Positions 27,183 through 36,418 are shown, counted from the first letter of the stretch. The stretch is 64,000 nt of DNA from Acidobacteriaceae bacterium (GCA_003156805.1 PMHV01000007.1:155-64154); one strand, 5' to 3'. The notes: a model not told the origin generated them from the sequence alone. Numbers and translations: made by a program.

Positions 27183-28409
27183 CTACGCCACGTACAACCC
27201 TGCCGACGCGCCCACCCACTCCATATTCTTGTTGTGATCCACGCCCATCATTAGCCCGCGCCCCATGCGGATGATGGTCAGCACCGCCGTCAGTTCCTCC
27301 AGCCACACATACATCACCCGCACTTCCGCCTTCGTCCCACCAAACGGAGTCTCGATCACCGGCTCAAAGTGCATCCGTTCCTGCAAAATGTAGTGCGGTC
27401 GCTTTTCCGCCGGAATCGCCGCTATGTCTTCCTTCTTCGGCCCGATCACCACCCCCAATCCGGCGAACGAATACAGCGGCTTCAAGGCGTAGTTCTCGAG
27501 ATCGGCTGGAATCTCATCCAGCCGGTCCAGAAACCATGTCTTCGGCACCGACTCGTGCTTCAGGTAGGGAATCGAAAATTTGCTGATTCGGAAATACCAG
27601 TTCGGGTGCCCCGCCCACTCCACATCCAGATCGTCGCGCCAGTCGAAAGCCAGCTTCACGTCCTTGCGCTGCAACTCATCCACAATCGCCCGGTTATAAA
27701 TCCGCTCGATTCGCACACGCTTTTCCTTGTTTTCATAGTAAAGGCGCCGGCCTTCTTTCTTGATGTCGACAATATCGACCGTCCGCACTCCCAGCATCTT
27801 CTCGGTCATCAGAAAGTCGCAAAGCGTTTTCTGCTCCTGCGGATGAATCTCCATCAGAATCACATTTTCCGGATCATTTTCCGCCACAATCGCCCGCCGC
27901 AAGAGCTCGCGGTAAGAAGTCTCGTCCAGTCCGCTCAGAAAGGATTTCAACTCCTGCCCGCCGGAAGCCGCAGCCGGAAAGTTGAAGCCCGGAGCCAGGA
28001 GTCCGTACACGTCGATGTAGCTTTGCGCCATCGCCACTTGATACGCATAAAGAGAAGGGAAGGCCTGCAACTCCACCAGCTTGGGCCGCAATTCGCCGCT
28101 TGCATCGCGCACCAGCCCGAAGTCCACTTGCACAAACATGGGATGCTCCGGCTCATTCGGGACTCGAAACTCCGCCGGAATCGATTCCTCCGACTTCGCC
28201 CGATACTCCGGATTCCCCACCAACTGCCCGATCAATTCCTTCCCGTCCGCTGCCATCTCATCGAGCAGAGACTTCGGAAAAAAACACGGAGTCTCCGACA
28301 GCCGGAACTGCACGTGCGTCCCAGACGCATCGTCAATCCGCCGCAAGAACGCCTGATATTTTTCGGGAGTAAAACTGGCGTTGAACTGCTTTCTTAGGGA
28401 GGAAATCAT
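27183..28409 (-). CDS. ATP-grasp-like protein of unknown specificity
   Basis: A 408-residue cytoplasmic protein. The C-terminal third reads like an ATP-grasp domain: YALKPLYSFAGLGVVIGP (ATP-binding lysine and glycine loop), PHYILQERMHFEPV and AEVRVMYVWLEELTAV. The N-terminal part carries VQVDFGLVRDASGELRPKLVELQAFPSLYAY, which resembles the arrangement in permuted ATP-grasp or glutathionylspermidine-synthase-like ligases. ATP-grasp enzymes join a carboxylate to an amine through an acyl-phosphate. It follows, past a terminator and on the same strand, an operon with another ATP-grasp and a YbdK-type ligase, so it may act in the same pathway. The specific family is not certain. Confidence 0.6.
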   Translation of the reverse strand: MISSLRKQFNASFTPEKYQAFLRRIDDASGTHVQFRLSETPCFFPKSLLDEMAADGKELIGQLVGNPEYRAKSEESIPAEFRVPNEPEHPMFVQVDFGLVRDASGELRPKLVELQAFPSLYAYQVAMAQSYIDVYGLLAPGFNFPAAASGGQELKSFLSGLDETSYRELLRRAIVAENDPENVILMEIHPQEQKTLCDFLMTEKMLGVRTVDIVDIKKEGRRLYYENKEKRVRIERIYNRAIVDELQRKDVKLAFDWRDDLDVEWAGHPNWYFRISKFSIPYLKHESVPKTWFLDRLDEIPADLENYALKPLYSFAGLGVVIGPKKEDIAAIPAEKRPHYILQERMHFEPVIETPFGGTKAEVRVMYVWLEELTAVLTIIRMGRGLMMGVDHNKNMEWVGASAGLYVA

Positions 28410-28468
28410 ATTGGTGAGTTCCGAATTATCGGCGGATCATTCTAACGTGCAGTCATCCTGAGCGCAGG

Positions 28469-28497
28469 AAAAATGCCCGCGAAGTGGGCGTTTTTTA
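28469..28497 (-). terminator. bidirectional hairpin terminator
   Basis: AAAAATGCCC and GGGCGTTTTT pair around a short loop, giving T-runs on both strands. It lies after the last gene (M29 peptidase) of the minus-strand ligase operon and before the second ATP-grasp gene. It is embedded in a dispersed repeat (TCATCCTGAGCG ... GTCGAAGGATCC). Confidence 0.75.
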
Positions 28498-28571
28498 CGG
28501 AGTCGAAGGATCCCTTGTAACTATCAATTTGCAGCGGCCCGGAAAGGAGTTCTCTATACGAACGGCCGATT

Positions 28572-29654
28572 CTACGCTTCCACCAGAAACTTCCCATCCC
28601 GCATGATCTGCTCGTCGTCTACCCAGATGTTAAACTTCCGCCCGACTACGTCGATATGCGTAGACGAATCCCATTCCGCTCCCGTGTGCGCACCGTACGG
28701 ATTGCCGAACGCAATGTGCACTCCGGGATACTTCTCATCCTGCAGAATCTCCCCAATCACATCCTTCAGATCAATGTTCGTCCCGATGGCGAACTCGCCT
28801 ACGCGATCGCTGTTTTCGTCGGTGTGCGTGTACTTCCAGAAATCGTCTTCCAGTTCCCGATTCTCTGAGTAAGCTTCAGTCAGCCGGTTTTTCTTCATGT
28901 GAATCGTCAACGGCGTCGCTTGCAGGCTGCCAAACTTCGCGCACAAGTAATCGCCCACCACACCGTCAATCACGAAGGTTCCATTCACTTCGCCGGGCGT
29001 AGTGAAAATTTCCCCACCCGGCAGGTTTCCCCACTTCTCAGGAGTGATAATTCCGCTCGTCTTCAGCCACTTGTAATTCGGATTCAAATCCGCGGTCAGG
29101 TCTGTCCCTGCGGCAGTCCTCGCTCGGATCCTGCTCGCCTTGCGGACCATCCCAACAACTTTGGCGCTCAACCGGTCCACTTTCATGAAATCCGCCCGCA
29201 TCCCTTCCAGCATGATCTGCCGGTTGATGTTCACCATGTGCGCGTGGCGAATCCTGCGCCGGTTCACCACATCTGTCATCTGCATGCGGGACCGCAGTTC
29301 GTTTCTCTGCGCCTGCACCGCAAAAATCGAGACCTGTCCGGTCTCCAGGTCTTCCAAAATCTCCCGCGGCAAATCGGTCAGCGGACGCGGCGCCAGATCC
29401 TCCAGCACCCACGCCCGGTACGGTGATCCCAGCATCTCCAGTTCATGCACGATCGCTGCCGCGATCTCCTGGGTCACCTCGTCCGTAATCACGCAGACCT
29501 TCTCTTCTGGCTGCACGCGCAGGCAAACGCTCACTGCATTGCGAGCGCCAGGCGTAAATTCAGGATCGAATAAAATTTCGCTGATTGGGGTGCCCCATGG
29601 TCGCGTCTTATGCGACTGGGTGCGGATTTTGGCTTGCTCGAAAGGATTGGTCAT
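28572..29654 (-). CDS. M29-family (AmpS-like) metallo-aminopeptidase homologue
   Basis: A 360-residue protein of the thermophilic-type aminopeptidase family M29. The C-terminal metal ligands can all be placed: E222 (TPGEVNG), E287 (VGEFAIG), H313 and Y320 (HIAFGNPYG), H333 and D335 (STHIDVV). M29 enzymes are two-metal exopeptidases with broad specificity. Its ATG shares one base with the TAA stop of the YbdK-type ligase (TAATG), so the two are translationally coupled. Placed beside two peptide-bond-forming ligases, it may trim, recycle or hydrolyse their product instead of acting as a general peptidase. Confidence 0.85.
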   Translation of the reverse strand: MTNPFEQAKIRTQSHKTRPWGTPISEILFDPEFTPGARNAVSVCLRVQPEEKVCVITDEVTQEIAAAIVHELEMLGSPYRAWVLEDLAPRPLTDLPREILEDLETGQVSIFAVQAQRNELRSRMQMTDVVNRRRIRHAHMVNINRQIMLEGMRADFMKVDRLSAKVVGMVRKASRIRARTAAGTDLTADLNPNYKWLKTSGIITPEKWGNLPGGEIFTTPGEVNGTFVIDGVVGDYLCAKFGSLQATPLTIHMKKNRLTEAYSENRELEDDFWKYTHTDENSDRVGEFAIGTNIDLKDVIGEILQDEKYPGVHIAFGNPYGAHTGAEWDSSTHIDVVGRKFNIWVDDEQIMRDGKFLVEA

Positions 29655-30796
29655 TACCCTACTTTTCGCACGGATACTGTCTCTTCACCCTCCGCCAGTC
29701 CCGCTTCAGTCTCCTCGATGATGTAATCGACTACTTTTTTCAGATCTCCAGTCTCTTGAAACACTCGCAACTGCCGGTCCGCGCCGCTGCCGCGCTCCAG
29801 CATTTCATAGACGTAGTTCAGTTCCTCCCGCGAATCCAATTCATCCACCACATCGTCGACGAATTCGAGATATTCGCGGATCAGATCCTTCGCCGGTACT
29901 TCTGTCTGTTTGCCGAAATCGATGAGCTTCCCGTTCATCCCGTAGCGCGCGGCTCGCCACTTGTTTTCCATGATCAGCGCTCGCCGGTACAAGCGGAACC
30001 CCTGGTTCGCCGAATGAAGTTTATAAAGCTTGGCCACGGTCGCCTGAATCAGCGCCGCCAGCGCAATCGTCTCATCCGCCCGCATCGGAATGTCGCACAC
30101 CCGGAACTCAATCGTATTAAAGAATGGATGCGGCCGGATATCCCACCAGATCTTTTTCGCATTGTCGATGCAGTTGGTCTTAATCAGCAGCTTGATGAAG
30201 TTCTCGTACTCGCCCCAACTCGGAAAATAATCCGGAATATTCGTCCGCGGAAACTTGTCGAACACCTTGCACCGGTACGACTTCAACCCGGTGTTCATTC
30301 CCAGCCAGAAAGGAGAATTGGTCGAGAGCGCCAGCAGGTGCGGCAGAAAATACCGCGCATGGTTCATCATGTGGATCGCCGTCTCTCGATCCTCGATCCC
30401 AATGTGCACGTGCAATCCAAAAATCAGGTTCGCCCGCGCCACCAGCTGCAAGTCCTCAACAATATTTTTGTAGCGGTCGTCAGGAGAAATCTCCTGCACC
30501 TTCCAATCGGCAAATGGATGCGTCCCCACGGCCGCCAGCCGCAGCCCATTCTCCCGGGCTAGCCGGATCATGTCACGGCGCAGCTCCTTAACCTCTGTCT
30601 TGCAGTCCTTAATGTTGTTACAAACCGAGGTTCCCACCTCAACCACCGACTGGTGCATTTCCGCCTTCACCCGCTCCTGCAGCAACAACTTTCCCTTCTC
30701 CAGGATTTCCGCGTGAATATGCGACCGCAGGTCCCGCGTCTCAGGATCCACTGTCTGATATTCCTCTTCGATCCCGATGGTGAGAGTAGGCTTCAT
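29654..30796 (-). CDS. YbdK/GCS2-type carboxylate-amine ligase
   Basis: A 380-residue ligase of the glutamate-cysteine-ligase type 2 fold. It begins MKPTLTIGIEEEYQTVDPETRD, with the family's metal-binding acidic cluster EEE. It continues with GTSVCNNIKDCKTEV, AVGTHPFADW, FGLHVHIGIEDRETAI and FNTIEFRVCDIPMRADET. The frame is open 42 codons further upstream, but the family start is the ATG at 30796. YbdK-like enzymes form gamma-glutamyl or related amide bonds with ATP; many have only weak glutamate-cysteine ligase activity and unknown true substrates. It sits between an ATP-grasp ligase (131 bases upstream) and the coupled M29 peptidase. Confidence 0.88.
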   Translation of the reverse strand: MKPTLTIGIEEEYQTVDPETRDLRSHIHAEILEKGKLLLQERVKAEMHQSVVEVGTSVCNNIKDCKTEVKELRRDMIRLARENGLRLAAVGTHPFADWKVQEISPDDRYKNIVEDLQLVARANLIFGLHVHIGIEDRETAIHMMNHARYFLPHLLALSTNSPFWLGMNTGLKSYRCKVFDKFPRTNIPDYFPSWGEYENFIKLLIKTNCIDNAKKIWWDIRPHPFFNTIEFRVCDIPMRADETIALAALIQATVAKLYKLHSANQGFRLYRRALIMENKWRAARYGMNGKLIDFGKQTEVPAKDLIREYLEFVDDVVDELDSREELNYVYEMLERGSGADRQLRVFQETGDLKKVVDYIIEETEAGLAEGEETVSVRKVG

Positions 30797-30927
30797 CGTG
30801 TCGTGTCGCGCAGGAAAAATCTGAAGTCCCGTCGCGCTTTTTTGCAACAAGGGCGGCAAAACCAAGCGACAACAGTATAACAACCAATCGGCGATAATCT
30901 GGCAGGAACCGCGCAGGGACAATCGGT

Positions 30928-31938
30928 CTATTTCGCAGCCTTACCCCGCTTCCGCTCCGTCACCCATCCGGGTTCCGGTTTCTTCGCCGGTTTTCCCGCC
31001 GCCGCGCCAGCCAGAAGCCCCGCCCACCTCAATTCTCCCACCTGATGTTCTCCGCTAAGCGCTTTAGTTACAGCCATTTCCGCTACTGCGTTCACAATCC
31101 ACTCGAAGTTTTCCCGCCCCACCGACGTGATCTCCGCATCCGGCGCCGGATTCAGAAAATCGATCGCGTATGGCACTCCACCCTCCACCGCAAACTCCAA
31201 TGTATTCAGGTCATACCCCAAAGCCCGGCACAACAACAGCGCATCTTTCTCGATGCGTTCCTTCAGCGCCGGCGATGACGGCGGCGGATTCCCCTTCACA
31301 TACCGCTCATGATGCGGAGCCTTGGGGTCGTACTTCATGATGTGCACTTTTTCCTGCCCCACCACGTAACAGCGGAAATATTCGTCAAACTCCACCCCAT
31401 GCTGTAGCGTCATGCACAAGTCACCAGTCTGGTTGTAATGGTGGAAGAACTCTTCCGGGGAGTGCACTTTGTATACATGCTTCCATCCGCCGCCGGAGTA
31501 AGGCTTCAGAAAAGCAGGGAAGCCGACGTAATCGAACAGTTCCTGCCAGTTCAACGGAAACATCAAATTCCGCATGGATTGGTCCGTCGTTCCTTCGGGA
31601 TGCTTGTTGTGCGGCAGAATCACCGTCGGCGGAATCGCCACGCCCAGCTTGTGCGCCAGCGCATAGTTGAAGAACTTATCGTCCGCCGTCCACCAGAACG
31701 GATTATTCACCACAATCGTTCCATGCAGCGCCGCGTTCTTCAAGTACGCCCGGTAAAACTGGATGTCCTGCGAGATCCGGTCGATGATGACATCATATTT
31801 CTTGGGTTCATCCATGCGGACTCCGCCCACCATGACAAACTCCGCCGTCACGTCCTCCACTTTCATCGCGTTGATCTTCTCCACCAAAGCCGGCGGAAAC
31901 GTATTCTCCATCCCGAAAATAATCCCAATCTTCTTCAT
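30928..31938 (-). CDS. ATP-grasp carboxylate-amine ligase (RimK-like)
   Basis: A 336-residue ATP-grasp protein. N-terminal domain MKKIGIIFGMENTFPPALVEKI, central domain with PAFLKPYSGGGWKHVYKV (lysine and glycine-rich loop for ATP) and DLCMTLQHGVEFDEYFRCYVV. The C-terminal catalytic part is DLNTLEFAVEGGVPYAIDFLNPAPDAE, where E and D-x-x-N bind Mg-ATP. These residues fit an active ligase forming an amide bond from a carboxylate, ATP and an amine. The C-terminal 25 residues are basic. A strong GGGAGGG site precedes the ATG. It belongs to the run esterase-VOC-ATP-grasp-YbdK-M29. Confidence 0.88.
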   Translation of the reverse strand: MKKIGIIFGMENTFPPALVEKINAMKVEDVTAEFVMVGGVRMDEPKKYDVIIDRISQDIQFYRAYLKNAALHGTIVVNNPFWWTADDKFFNYALAHKLGVAIPPTVILPHNKHPEGTTDQSMRNLMFPLNWQELFDYVGFPAFLKPYSGGGWKHVYKVHSPEEFFHHYNQTGDLCMTLQHGVEFDEYFRCYVVGQEKVHIMKYDPKAPHHERYVKGNPPPSSPALKERIEKDALLLCRALGYDLNTLEFAVEGGVPYAIDFLNPAPDAEITSVGRENFEWIVNAVAEMAVTKALSGEHQVGELRWAGLLAGAAAGKPAKKPEPGWVTERKRGKAAK

Positions 31939-31988
31939 CGCAAGCCCTCCCGGCTGCGCTGCTCCGTCCCACTACTTGTCGTTCCGAA

Positions 31989-32005
31989 CCGGGCTGAAAG
32001 CCCGG
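31989..32005. repeat. palindromic REP-like element
   Basis: CCGGGCT-GAA-AGCCCGG forms a seven-base-pair hairpin between the VOC gene and the ATP-grasp gene. There is no T-run, so it is more likely a repeat or mRNA-processing/stability element than a terminator; it could lower expression of the genes behind it. Confidence 0.5.
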
Positions 32006-32033
32006 AGAGGAACCTGCTTTTCTTTCCGCGTCC

Positions 32034-32471
32034 TCATCTCATCTTGCTCATCTTGAATCTCTTCGCCCCCGCCCAGTACAAACTCACCTCATGCCCATCC
32101 GGATCGTCGAGGTAAGCGTGCTTCCATCCCCAGGGCATCAGCGCGGGCATTTTGGAAAACTTCACTCCGCCCTCTTGCAACCGCTCACAAAACTTCTCCA
32201 GATCTTTAACTTCAAAATAAAGGCGGATCCCATCTCCCTCCGGCATTGTCTTCCCCGGCTCGATCATATGCAACGCCAAGGTGCCGTCGCCGCGGCCGGC
32301 TCGCAGCCGGGCATATACCTTGCGGCTGCCGTAATCCACATCTTCGACTACCTTGAATCCCAGCAGATCGCGATAAAACGTCAGCGCCCGCCCCACATCC
32401 CGCGAATGCACCATCGCATGATTGAAGGTCAATGCAGATCGCGTCAGGATCATTTTCTGAGCTTTCGCCAT
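32034..32471 (-). CDS. VOC-superfamily (glyoxalase/dioxygenase-like) protein
   Basis: A 145-residue protein with the paired beta-alpha-beta units of the vicinal oxygen chelate fold: FNHAMVHSRDVGRALTFYRDLLGFKV, then IRLYFEVKDLEKFCERLQEGG and WGWKHAYLDDPDGHEVSLYW. Metal-ligand positions are the early His, a Glu in YFEV and the late Glu in GHEVSLY, so a metal site is plausible. VOC proteins include glyoxalase I, dioxygenases and thiol transferases. The ATG at 32471 has GGAGGT five bases upstream. It lies between the esterase (40 bases) and the ATP-grasp ligase in one run. Confidence 0.85.
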   Translation of the reverse strand: MAKAQKMILTRSALTFNHAMVHSRDVGRALTFYRDLLGFKVVEDVDYGSRKVYARLRAGRGDGTLALHMIEPGKTMPEGDGIRLYFEVKDLEKFCERLQEGGVKFSKMPALMPWGWKHAYLDDPDGHEVSLYWAGAKRFKMSKMR

Positions 32472-32511
32472 TCCCACCTCCGGCTTGCTGAGAACTGGAC
32501 CGAGAACTGCC

Positions 32512-33222
32512 CTAAAAATACTTCCCAGCCATCCTCAACCACAGCGGCCAGTCATGCTTCGAATTGTCGCCGTAAATATCCAGCCAATTCGGCACCGCCT
32601 TGGCATTCAGCATAGCCGAGAGCTTCACGTTCTGATCCAGACACATATCCCAATCCGCCGTCCCTAGCACAATCTTCATCTGCCGGTAGCGGCTCAGGAA
32701 CCAGTCATCGTTCTGGTTGGGCAGATAATCCGGCGGACAGTTGAAGTAGCAATCGTCGTCGTAATACCCGTCCAGAAACTGATGAATATCGTAAGCCCCG
32801 CTCATGCACACGCAGTGCGTCACCGCATCCGGATGCTTCAGGGCAAAATTCATCGCCTGGTATCCGCCAAAGCTACACCCGGTTACGGCCAGCCGCGGCG
32901 TCTGGTTCTTCCAGCGCACAAACGGCAGGAACTCGTGCAGAATGTATCGTTCATATTGCAAATGCCGCAGCACCCTCACTCTGGGATGCACGCCCTTGTT
33001 GTACCAGCTCTCCAGATCCACGGCATCTGGACAAAAAATCTGCAACTCTCCGCGCTCGATCTCGGGCGCCAGCACGCCGATCATTCCGCGATCCTCATAC
33101 TCGAAAAACTTTCCCATGGAAGTGGGAAACACCAGCAGTGGCGTGCCCGCATGACCAAACACCAGCGCTTCCATGTCGCGGTGCAGTTCTTGACTGTAAC
33201 CCTTGTGATATTCGCGATTCAT
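32512..33222 (-). CDS. alpha/beta-hydrolase esterase (esterase D-like)
   Basis: A 236-residue serine esterase. The nucleophile elbow is GCSFGGYQA (G-x-S-x-G) and the oxyanion region is GTPLLVFPTSMGKFFEYEDRG. The acid is probably in LGTADWDMCLDQN and the His in GDNSKHDWPLWLR. The length and order match the small putative-esterase family (PF00756). The ATG at 33222 begins the family core (MNREYHKGYSQELHRDMEAL); a longer in-frame start adds non-conserved residues. As first gene of the run it could release or activate an ester or thioester intermediate of the ligase pathway. That role is inferred from position. Confidence 0.85.
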   Translation of the reverse strand: MNREYHKGYSQELHRDMEALVFGHAGTPLLVFPTSMGKFFEYEDRGMIGVLAPEIERGELQIFCPDAVDLESWYNKGVHPRVRVLRHLQYERYILHEFLPFVRWKNQTPRLAVTGCSFGGYQAMNFALKHPDAVTHCVCMSGAYDIHQFLDGYYDDDCYFNCPPDYLPNQNDDWFLSRYRQMKIVLGTADWDMCLDQNVKLSAMLNAKAVPNWLDIYGDNSKHDWPLWLRMAGKYF

Positions 33223-33431
33223 CGTGAAGGTAGATACGTCCTTGCAACCCTGCGTCCGTTGAGACCTGGCTGGCAACGTCTCTCTCGCAGCCGAAGTATC
33301 TTACCCGAAGTCAGGCCCGATGGCCTACTGCCGTGATCCTCGTTAGAATGGCTTCGGAAGAGCGTGGGTTCAGCCGTGCCTTATCCCGGCAGGCCAGGAC
33401 GCAAACCACTCCGATGTCTTAGAATAATCTC

Positions 33432-34670
33432 GTGAGCCGAGACTTCGCGACGCGCCTTTCACAGCAGCTTTCGCAATTTGTCCCGCATTCCGCGCCCCTG
33501 GTTCTGCTCGTTCTCACCCTCGCGGCAGCAGTCGCCTTTGCGGCCGTGAGCCACCTCGTTACCCGCTTCAACGCCAACCAGCAGGCGCGCGGTCGCAAAC
33601 TGTACGCCGAAGGCATGGCTGACGCCAACGCTCACCGCTTTGACGACGCCATTGCCGCCTTCCGCGCCGCCCTCACCTGCGATCCCTCTGACTCCCAGTA
33701 TCAACTCAGCCTCGCCCGCGCTCTGCGCGACAGCAACGACCCCCGCCGTCTCGACGAAGCTGAATCCTACCTCGTCGCTCTCTGGCAGCGAACCCCGCAG
33801 GATGCCGCCGTCAATCTCGCCCTGGCCCGCGTCGCCGCCCATCGCGGCGACATCGAAGACGCTACCCGCTACTACCACAACGCCATGTACGGCGTCTGGA
33901 ACTCCGATTCCGACTCCAACCGCCGCCACGTCCGTATCGAACTCATCCAATTTCTCTTGAAGAGAAATGCCTCTGCCCGCGCCGAATCCGAAATCATCGC
34001 ACTCGCCGCGTCCTTGCCTCCCGATCCAGCTCTGCATCTGCAGACTGCCCAACTTTTCGCGCAGGTCCAGGACTACTCCAACGCTTTGTCTCAGTATCAG
34101 GAGGTTCTTCGCCTCGATTCCACCAATCCCGTCGCGTTCGCCGGTGCCGGAGAGTCCGCCTATCGGCTCAGTGACTATAATGCCGCTGAGCGCTATCTTC
34201 GCGATGCCGTCACCGCCAACCCGGAGAATGCCAACTCCCGCCAGCTTCTCGATTCCGTCGGCCTCGTTCTCGACTCGAATCCCTATCGTTCACACATCTC
34301 TGACGCCGAACGCAATCGCCGCATCGTCGCCGCCTTCGCCCAGGCGGGAAACCGCCTCACCGAATGCGCTCAGCAACTCGGCATCGACCTCAATCCTTCC
34401 CGCTCCGGCGGCCAGTCCGGATCCGTCAATCCACCGCTCGATTCTGCCGATTCCTCCGCATCTCCTCTGCTCGCGCTGCAACTCCGCTGGTCGGCCATGA
34501 AGCCAAGTCTCATGCGCCTGCGCACTCCCCGCGAGACCGATCTGCCCGATTCCATCATCGATCTCGTTTTTCAAATCGAGCAGCGCACTGCCAGTTCCTG
34601 CGGTCCGCCTCAGGGCTTCGATCAAGCCTTGCTCCTCATCTCTCAAAGACGCCAGGCCGCCGGCCAGTGA
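33432..34670 (+). CDS. membrane-anchored TPR protein
   Basis: A 412-residue protein from a GTG start. A membrane helix (residues about 22-43, PLVLLVLTLAAAVAFAAVSH) is followed by several TPR repeats, for example GRKLYAEGMADANAHRFDDA, FAQVQDYSNALSQYQEVLRL and GAGESAYRLSDYNAAERYLR. The C-terminal 130 residues are less repetitive and contain Ser/Pro-rich DNA-encoded linkers. TPR scaffolds mediate protein contacts; partners are not evident. The stop is two bases before the ClC gene start, so the two form an operon and the TPR protein might act with the channel. Confidence 0.8.
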   Translation: MSRDFATRLSQQLSQFVPHSAPLVLLVLTLAAAVAFAAVSHLVTRFNANQQARGRKLYAEGMADANAHRFDDAIAAFRAALTCDPSDSQYQLSLARALRDSNDPRRLDEAESYLVALWQRTPQDAAVNLALARVAAHRGDIEDATRYYHNAMYGVWNSDSDSNRRHVRIELIQFLLKRNASARAESEIIALAASLPPDPALHLQTAQLFAQVQDYSNALSQYQEVLRLDSTNPVAFAGAGESAYRLSDYNAAERYLRDAVTANPENANSRQLLDSVGLVLDSNPYRSHISDAERNRRIVAAFAQAGNRLTECAQQLGIDLNPSRSGGQSGSVNPPLDSADSSASPLLALQLRWSAMKPSLMRLRTPRETDLPDSIIDLVFQIEQRTASSCGPPQGFDQALLLISQRRQAAGQ

Positions 34671-34672
34671 CA

Positions 34673-36418
34673 ATGACTGACCCGGTCCCCGTCCCCACCG
34701 CGCCGGCCAGCGTGTTTCTCCGGACGCCGCGTCGCCTCTTCACCAGTCTCGAAGGAGTCTTCCACGAAGAGGTTTTCTTCCTCATCCTTTCCGTCTTCAT
34801 CGGAATCTTCTCCGGACTCGCCGTCGTCTGTTTCCGCCTCGCCATCGACTGGACTCATCTCGCTCTGCTTGGTCCGCTGCCCCATTCCCACAATTGGCGC
34901 ATGTTCGCCGTGCCCTCGCTCGCCGGCCTCGTCGTCGCCGTTCTCGTGATGCGCGTTTTCCCCGGCATTCGCGGCAGCGGTGTCAACCAGACCAAGGCCG
35001 CGCTCTACATCTTCAACGGCTTCATTCCTTTCCGCACTGCCGTCGGCAAATTCATTTGCGCCGCTCTCGCCATCGGCTCCGGTCAATCCCTCGGACCCGA
35101 AGACCCATCGCTGCAAATCGGAGCCAGCATCGCCTCCGCGCTCGGCCGCCAACTGGAAATCTCACGCGAAAAACTCCGCCTCATGGCTCCAGTCGGCGCA
35201 GCCGCGGGCCTCGCCGCTGCCTTCAACGCTCCCATCTCGGCGGTTCTTTTCGTCATCGAAGAAGTAATCGGCCGCTGGAGCGCCGGTATCCTCGGCTCCG
35301 TCGTTCTCTCCGCCGTCTCCAGCGTCGTTATCGTCCGCTGGTTTCTCGGCAGCGAGCCGTTGTTCCGCATCCCCGTCACCACTTTCAAGCGTCCTACCGA
35401 ACTCGTCGCTTATGCCGTTCTCGGCATCGTCGGCGGCCTGGCCTCGGTCGCATTCGCCAAATCCATTGGCTATCTGCGTCCCCGCCTCAAAGCCCTGCCG
35501 CGCTGGACCCAATACTTTCAGCCCGCCCTCGCCGGACTTCTCGTCGGCCTCATCGGCTTCCTCGGCGCGCCCCAAGTCATGGGTGCCGGCTACGATGCCA
35601 TGGACCAGGCCATGCACGGCCAGTTCGGCTGGAAACTGCTCGCTATCCTCGCCCTTCTCAAAATTCTCGCCACCACCCTCTCCTTCGTCAGCGGCACCCC
35701 CGGCGGCATGTTCGCTCCCACCCTGTTCATCGGCGCCATGCTCGGCGGCGCCGTCGGCGACGTCGAGCGCATTTTCTTTCCTCACCTCACCGGATCCACC
35801 GGAACCTACGTTCTCATCGGCATGGGCGTCCTCTTCGCCGGATTTCTTCGTGTTCCCATGACCTCTGTTTTTATGGTGCTCGAAGTCAGCGGCAACTACG
35901 AAATCGTCGTTCCCGTCATCGTCGCCAACACTTTCGCCTATCTCGTCTCCCGCAGCCTGCAAGCCATCCCCATCTTCGATCTGCTCACCCGCCAGGACGG
36001 CCTCATCCTACCCTCCCTTGAAGAAGCCCGCGAAGAAACCATCCTCCGCGTCGAAGACGCCATGCTTGCCGTTCCCAAGACGATCCTCAACGCGCAGGAC
36101 TACGTCGACGCTGCCGCCCGCCGCGTTCAGGATTCACCCGAACCAGCCTTCCTGGTGCGCATGCACCCCAGCGGCTGGAACACCGTCAGCCGCGACCAGC
36201 TCCAGCGTCTTTTCCAGGAAGGCAAAGGCGAGCACACGCTTGTCTCTGTCCTCCCTCCGCAAACTCTGCCCAGCCTCTACCCCGATCTCCCACTCGACGC
36301 CGCCCTCCGCTACGTCAACGATTACCCGCTCGTTCCCGTCGTCAACCGCGCCAACTCGCATCAGCTCGAAGGCGTCATCTCCCGCGACTCCGTCTTCCAG
36401 AAGTACGGCCAGAAATGA
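34673..36418 (+). CDS. ClC-family chloride channel/transporter with C-terminal CBS-like region
   Basis: A 581-residue membrane protein. The ClC selectivity motifs are present: GSGVNQTKAAL (in place of GSGIP), GQSLGPEDPSLQIGA (GxEGP variant), FNAPISAVLFVIEE and TPGGMFAPTLFIGAMLGG (the GGxFxP motif). Residues about 470-581 form a soluble region with RVQDSPEPAFLVR and VSVLPPQTLP, consistent with a CBS pair. The gating glutamate of exchangers (GREGP) appears as G-P-E-D-P here. The start at 34673 lies two bases after the preceding stop. ClC proteins conduct or exchange chloride or fluoride. Confidence 0.9.
   Translation: MTDPVPVPTAPASVFLRTPRRLFTSLEGVFHEEVFFLILSVFIGIFSGLAVVCFRLAIDWTHLALLGPLPHSHNWRMFAVPSLAGLVVAVLVMRVFPGIRGSGVNQTKAALYIFNGFIPFRTAVGKFICAALAIGSGQSLGPEDPSLQIGASIASALGRQLEISREKLRLMAPVGAAAGLAAAFNAPISAVLFVIEEVIGRWSAGILGSVVLSAVSSVVIVRWFLGSEPLFRIPVTTFKRPTELVAYAVLGIVGGLASVAFAKSIGYLRPRLKALPRWTQYFQPALAGLLVGLIGFLGAPQVMGAGYDAMDQAMHGQFGWKLLAILALLKILATTLSFVSGTPGGMFAPTLFIGAMLGGAVGDVERIFFPHLTGSTGTYVLIGMGVLFAGFLRVPMTSVFMVLEVSGNYEIVVPVIVANTFAYLVSRSLQAIPIFDLLTRQDGLILPSLEEAREETILRVEDAMLAVPKTILNAQDYVDAAARRVQDSPEPAFLVRMHPSGWNTVSRDQLQRLFQEGKGEHTLVSVLPPQTLPSLYPDLPLDAALRYVNDYPLVPVVNRANSHQLEGVISRDSVFQKYGQK

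Noticed and set aside
30796-30922. Upstream extension of the YbdK-type ligase to 30922
   Set aside because: The extra 42 residues are non-conserved and the family start (MKPTLTIGIEEE) is at 30796.
33365-33431. Part of a cyclic-di-GMP (GEMM-I) riboswitch-like sequence (AGGACGCAAACCACTCC) before the TPR-ClC genes
   Set aside because: Only the 3' half resembles the motif; the 5' GGGCAAACC strand and the GNRA loop are missing, and the hairpin before it does not fit the fold.
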